Part shown: positions 63,390-64,000 of the stretch, one piece after another
Numbering within the stretch: the first letter of the stretch is position 1
How the letters are laid out: each line of letters opens with the position of its first letter
Notes under the pieces: generated by a model
The model's database searches: none
Seen by the model: only the letters and a program-made list of their open reading frames with translations
Told to the model about the DNA's origin: nothing
NCBI GenBank assembly: GCA_948467735.1
Contig: CAOKFN010000018.1
Location: 19,087 to 83,086, forward strand
Length of the DNA stretch: 64,000 nucleotides
Source: an uncultured bacterium
Lineage (GTDB): Bacteria > Bacillota > Clostridia > Lachnospirales > Lachnospiraceae
Reading direction: 5' to 3'
Position numbers and translations under genes: made by a program

Positions 63390-63866
63390 TTACTTCTTAC
63401 TGCCTTTTTGTACCGGCTCACCCGTGAACGGGTCGATATACTCGTTCAGGGTCATCTGGTCCGCTTCGTGATCCTCTTTCAGCTGATTTGCAATGTACTC
63501 CTGAATCCGCTTGGTGTTCTTTCCCACCGTATCCACATAATAACCCCTGCACCAGAAATGCCGGTTCCCATATTTGTACTTCAGGTTTGCGTGTCGCTCG
63601 AATATCATCAGTGAGCTTTTCCCTTTCAGATACCCCATAATTTCCGACACGCTGTACTTGGGTGGAATCCTTACCAGCATATGCACATGATCCTTACAGC
63701 ACTCTGCTTCTATTATTTCTATTCCTTTCCTCTTGCACAGCGTACTCAGTATCTGTGCCACGTCTGCCTTAATCTTTCCATATATAATCTGCCTTCTGTA
63801 CTTTGGGGCAAACACTAAATGATACTTGCATTCCCACTTGGTATGCGCTAAACTGTTATTATCCAT
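63390..63866 (-). CDS. tnpA: IS200/IS605-family TnpA transposase
   Basis: 158-aa Y1 HUH transposase that moves the element as single-stranded DNA. The HUH motif is H60-V-H62 in CKDHVHMLV and the catalytic Tyr124 lies in QEYIANQ. Length is normal for IS200. Typical blocks include YHLVFAPKYRRQIIYG and NRHFWCRGYYVDTVG. The ATG at 63866 follows AGGAGG. Intact, so the element may still be mobile. Confidence 0.95.
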   Translation of the reverse strand: MDNNSLAHTKWECKYHLVFAPKYRRQIIYGKIKADVAQILSTLCKRKGIEIIEAECCKDHVHMLVRIPPKYSVSEIMGYLKGKSSLMIFERHANLKYKYGNRHFWCRGYYVDTVGKNTKRIQEYIANQLKEDHEADQMTLNEYIDPFTGEPVQKGSKK

Positions 63867-64000
63867 TTTGGATACCTCCTATGTATGTTTTTATGGTTGG
63901 CAAACCCATATCTATCATACCATGGGAGGTTTATTTCTTAAAGCTTAAGCTGCTGGGGACTCACCGGCATAGCCGGTGGTTTATTTTTACTGTGACACAA

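Larger units (their letters stand above)
63185..63995 (-). mobile_element. IS200-like insertion sequence (tnpA only)
   Basis: About 0.8 kb element bounded by matching hairpins, CCACCGGC/GCCGGTGG at 63191-63209 and CACCGGC/GCCGGTG at 63962-63978, the subterminal stem-loops recognised by Y1 transposases. No terminal inverted repeats and no tnpB, as expected for IS200-type. Exact cleavage sites are uncertain by several bases. Confidence 0.8.
19488..64000. mobile_element. Integrative conjugative element, one end inside spmA (right end not in window)
   Basis: The region begins at the spmA break. It carries three large serine recombinases at its edge, then accessory and defence genes, then a conjugation module (two VirB4-type ATPases, PrgI, NlpC/P60 hydrolase, ArdC-like protein). 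The gene order is what is expected for a large serine-recombinase ICE of clostridia. Base composition changes near 26.5 and 41.5 kb, the middle being AT-rich, so the BREX operon is probably a separately acquired cargo block. The right end, relaxase and coupling protein are not in this window. Whether it is one element or several nested ones is inference. Confidence 0.7.

Noticed and set aside
1..64000. tRNA or rRNA genes
   Set aside because: No cloverleaf or conserved rRNA segment was seen on reading, including beside the recombinases where tRNA targets are sometimes found.

Overview
The window looks like a chromosome segment of an anaerobic, spore-forming gut Firmicute, most likely Lachnospiraceae. 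This rests on spmA/spmB sporulation genes, LacI-type control of plant-sugar genes, tandem large serine recombinases, a PrgI/VirB4-type Gram-positive conjugation apparatus, strong AGGAGG ribosome sites and clostridial promoters. No rRNA, tRNA or CRISPR array was seen. Species cannot be assigned from the sequence alone.

Host part (1-19.5 kb). From 8.2 kb leftward runs a sugar operon: solute-binding lipoprotein, two ABC permeases, a GH32 beta-fructosidase, a GH36 alpha-galactosidase and a PfkB sugar kinase. Together they fit uptake and breakdown of raffinose-family oligosaccharides (remove galactose, split sucrose, phosphorylate fructose). A divergent LacI regulator (8487-9521) faces two matching inverted-repeat operators, one just downstream of the operon promoter. 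Then come two tandem ankyrin-repeat paralogues, a membrane diguanylate cyclase, a small zinc-ribbon protein, a second LacI regulator with an apparently orphaned promoter/operator downstream of it, a CmpB-type membrane protein, spmB and the 3' remnant of spmA.

Mobile part (about 19.5 kb to the window end). spmA is broken at about 19,487, next to a hairpin-rich repeat and three large serine recombinases. I read this as one end of a large integrative conjugative element whose other end lies beyond 64 kb. Accessory genes follow (DUF6870-like, XRE regulator). Next is an AT-rich operon (41.4 to 27.0 kb, leftward) that looks like a BREX type 4 defence system: XRE regulator, an 829-aa unknown protein, a PAPS-reductase/ferredoxin-like BrxP, the large ATPase BrxC, PglZ, a short BrxL, a CxxC mini-protein and a cysteine desulfurase. 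It ends in a clear terminator at 26,852-26,885. The sulfur-transfer genes in place of a methylase suggest sulfur-based DNA modification.

The conjugation module (41.6-63.2 kb) is GC-rich and also leftward: PrgI, VirB4, a giant leucine-rich-repeat surface protein, several small secreted or membrane proteins, an ArdC-like protein, a second VirB4-like ATPase and a 1390-aa NlpC/P60 cell-wall hydrolase. On the opposite strand between VirB4 and the surface protein sits an Abi_2-family HEPN protein. Twenty bases after it is a self-contained small-RNA gene with a consensus promoter, a predicted H-type pseudoknot, a second hairpin and a strong terminator. This pair is the most striking find beside the BREX operon. 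An IS200-like element at the right edge interrupts a gene with a topoisomerase-type zinc-finger segment.
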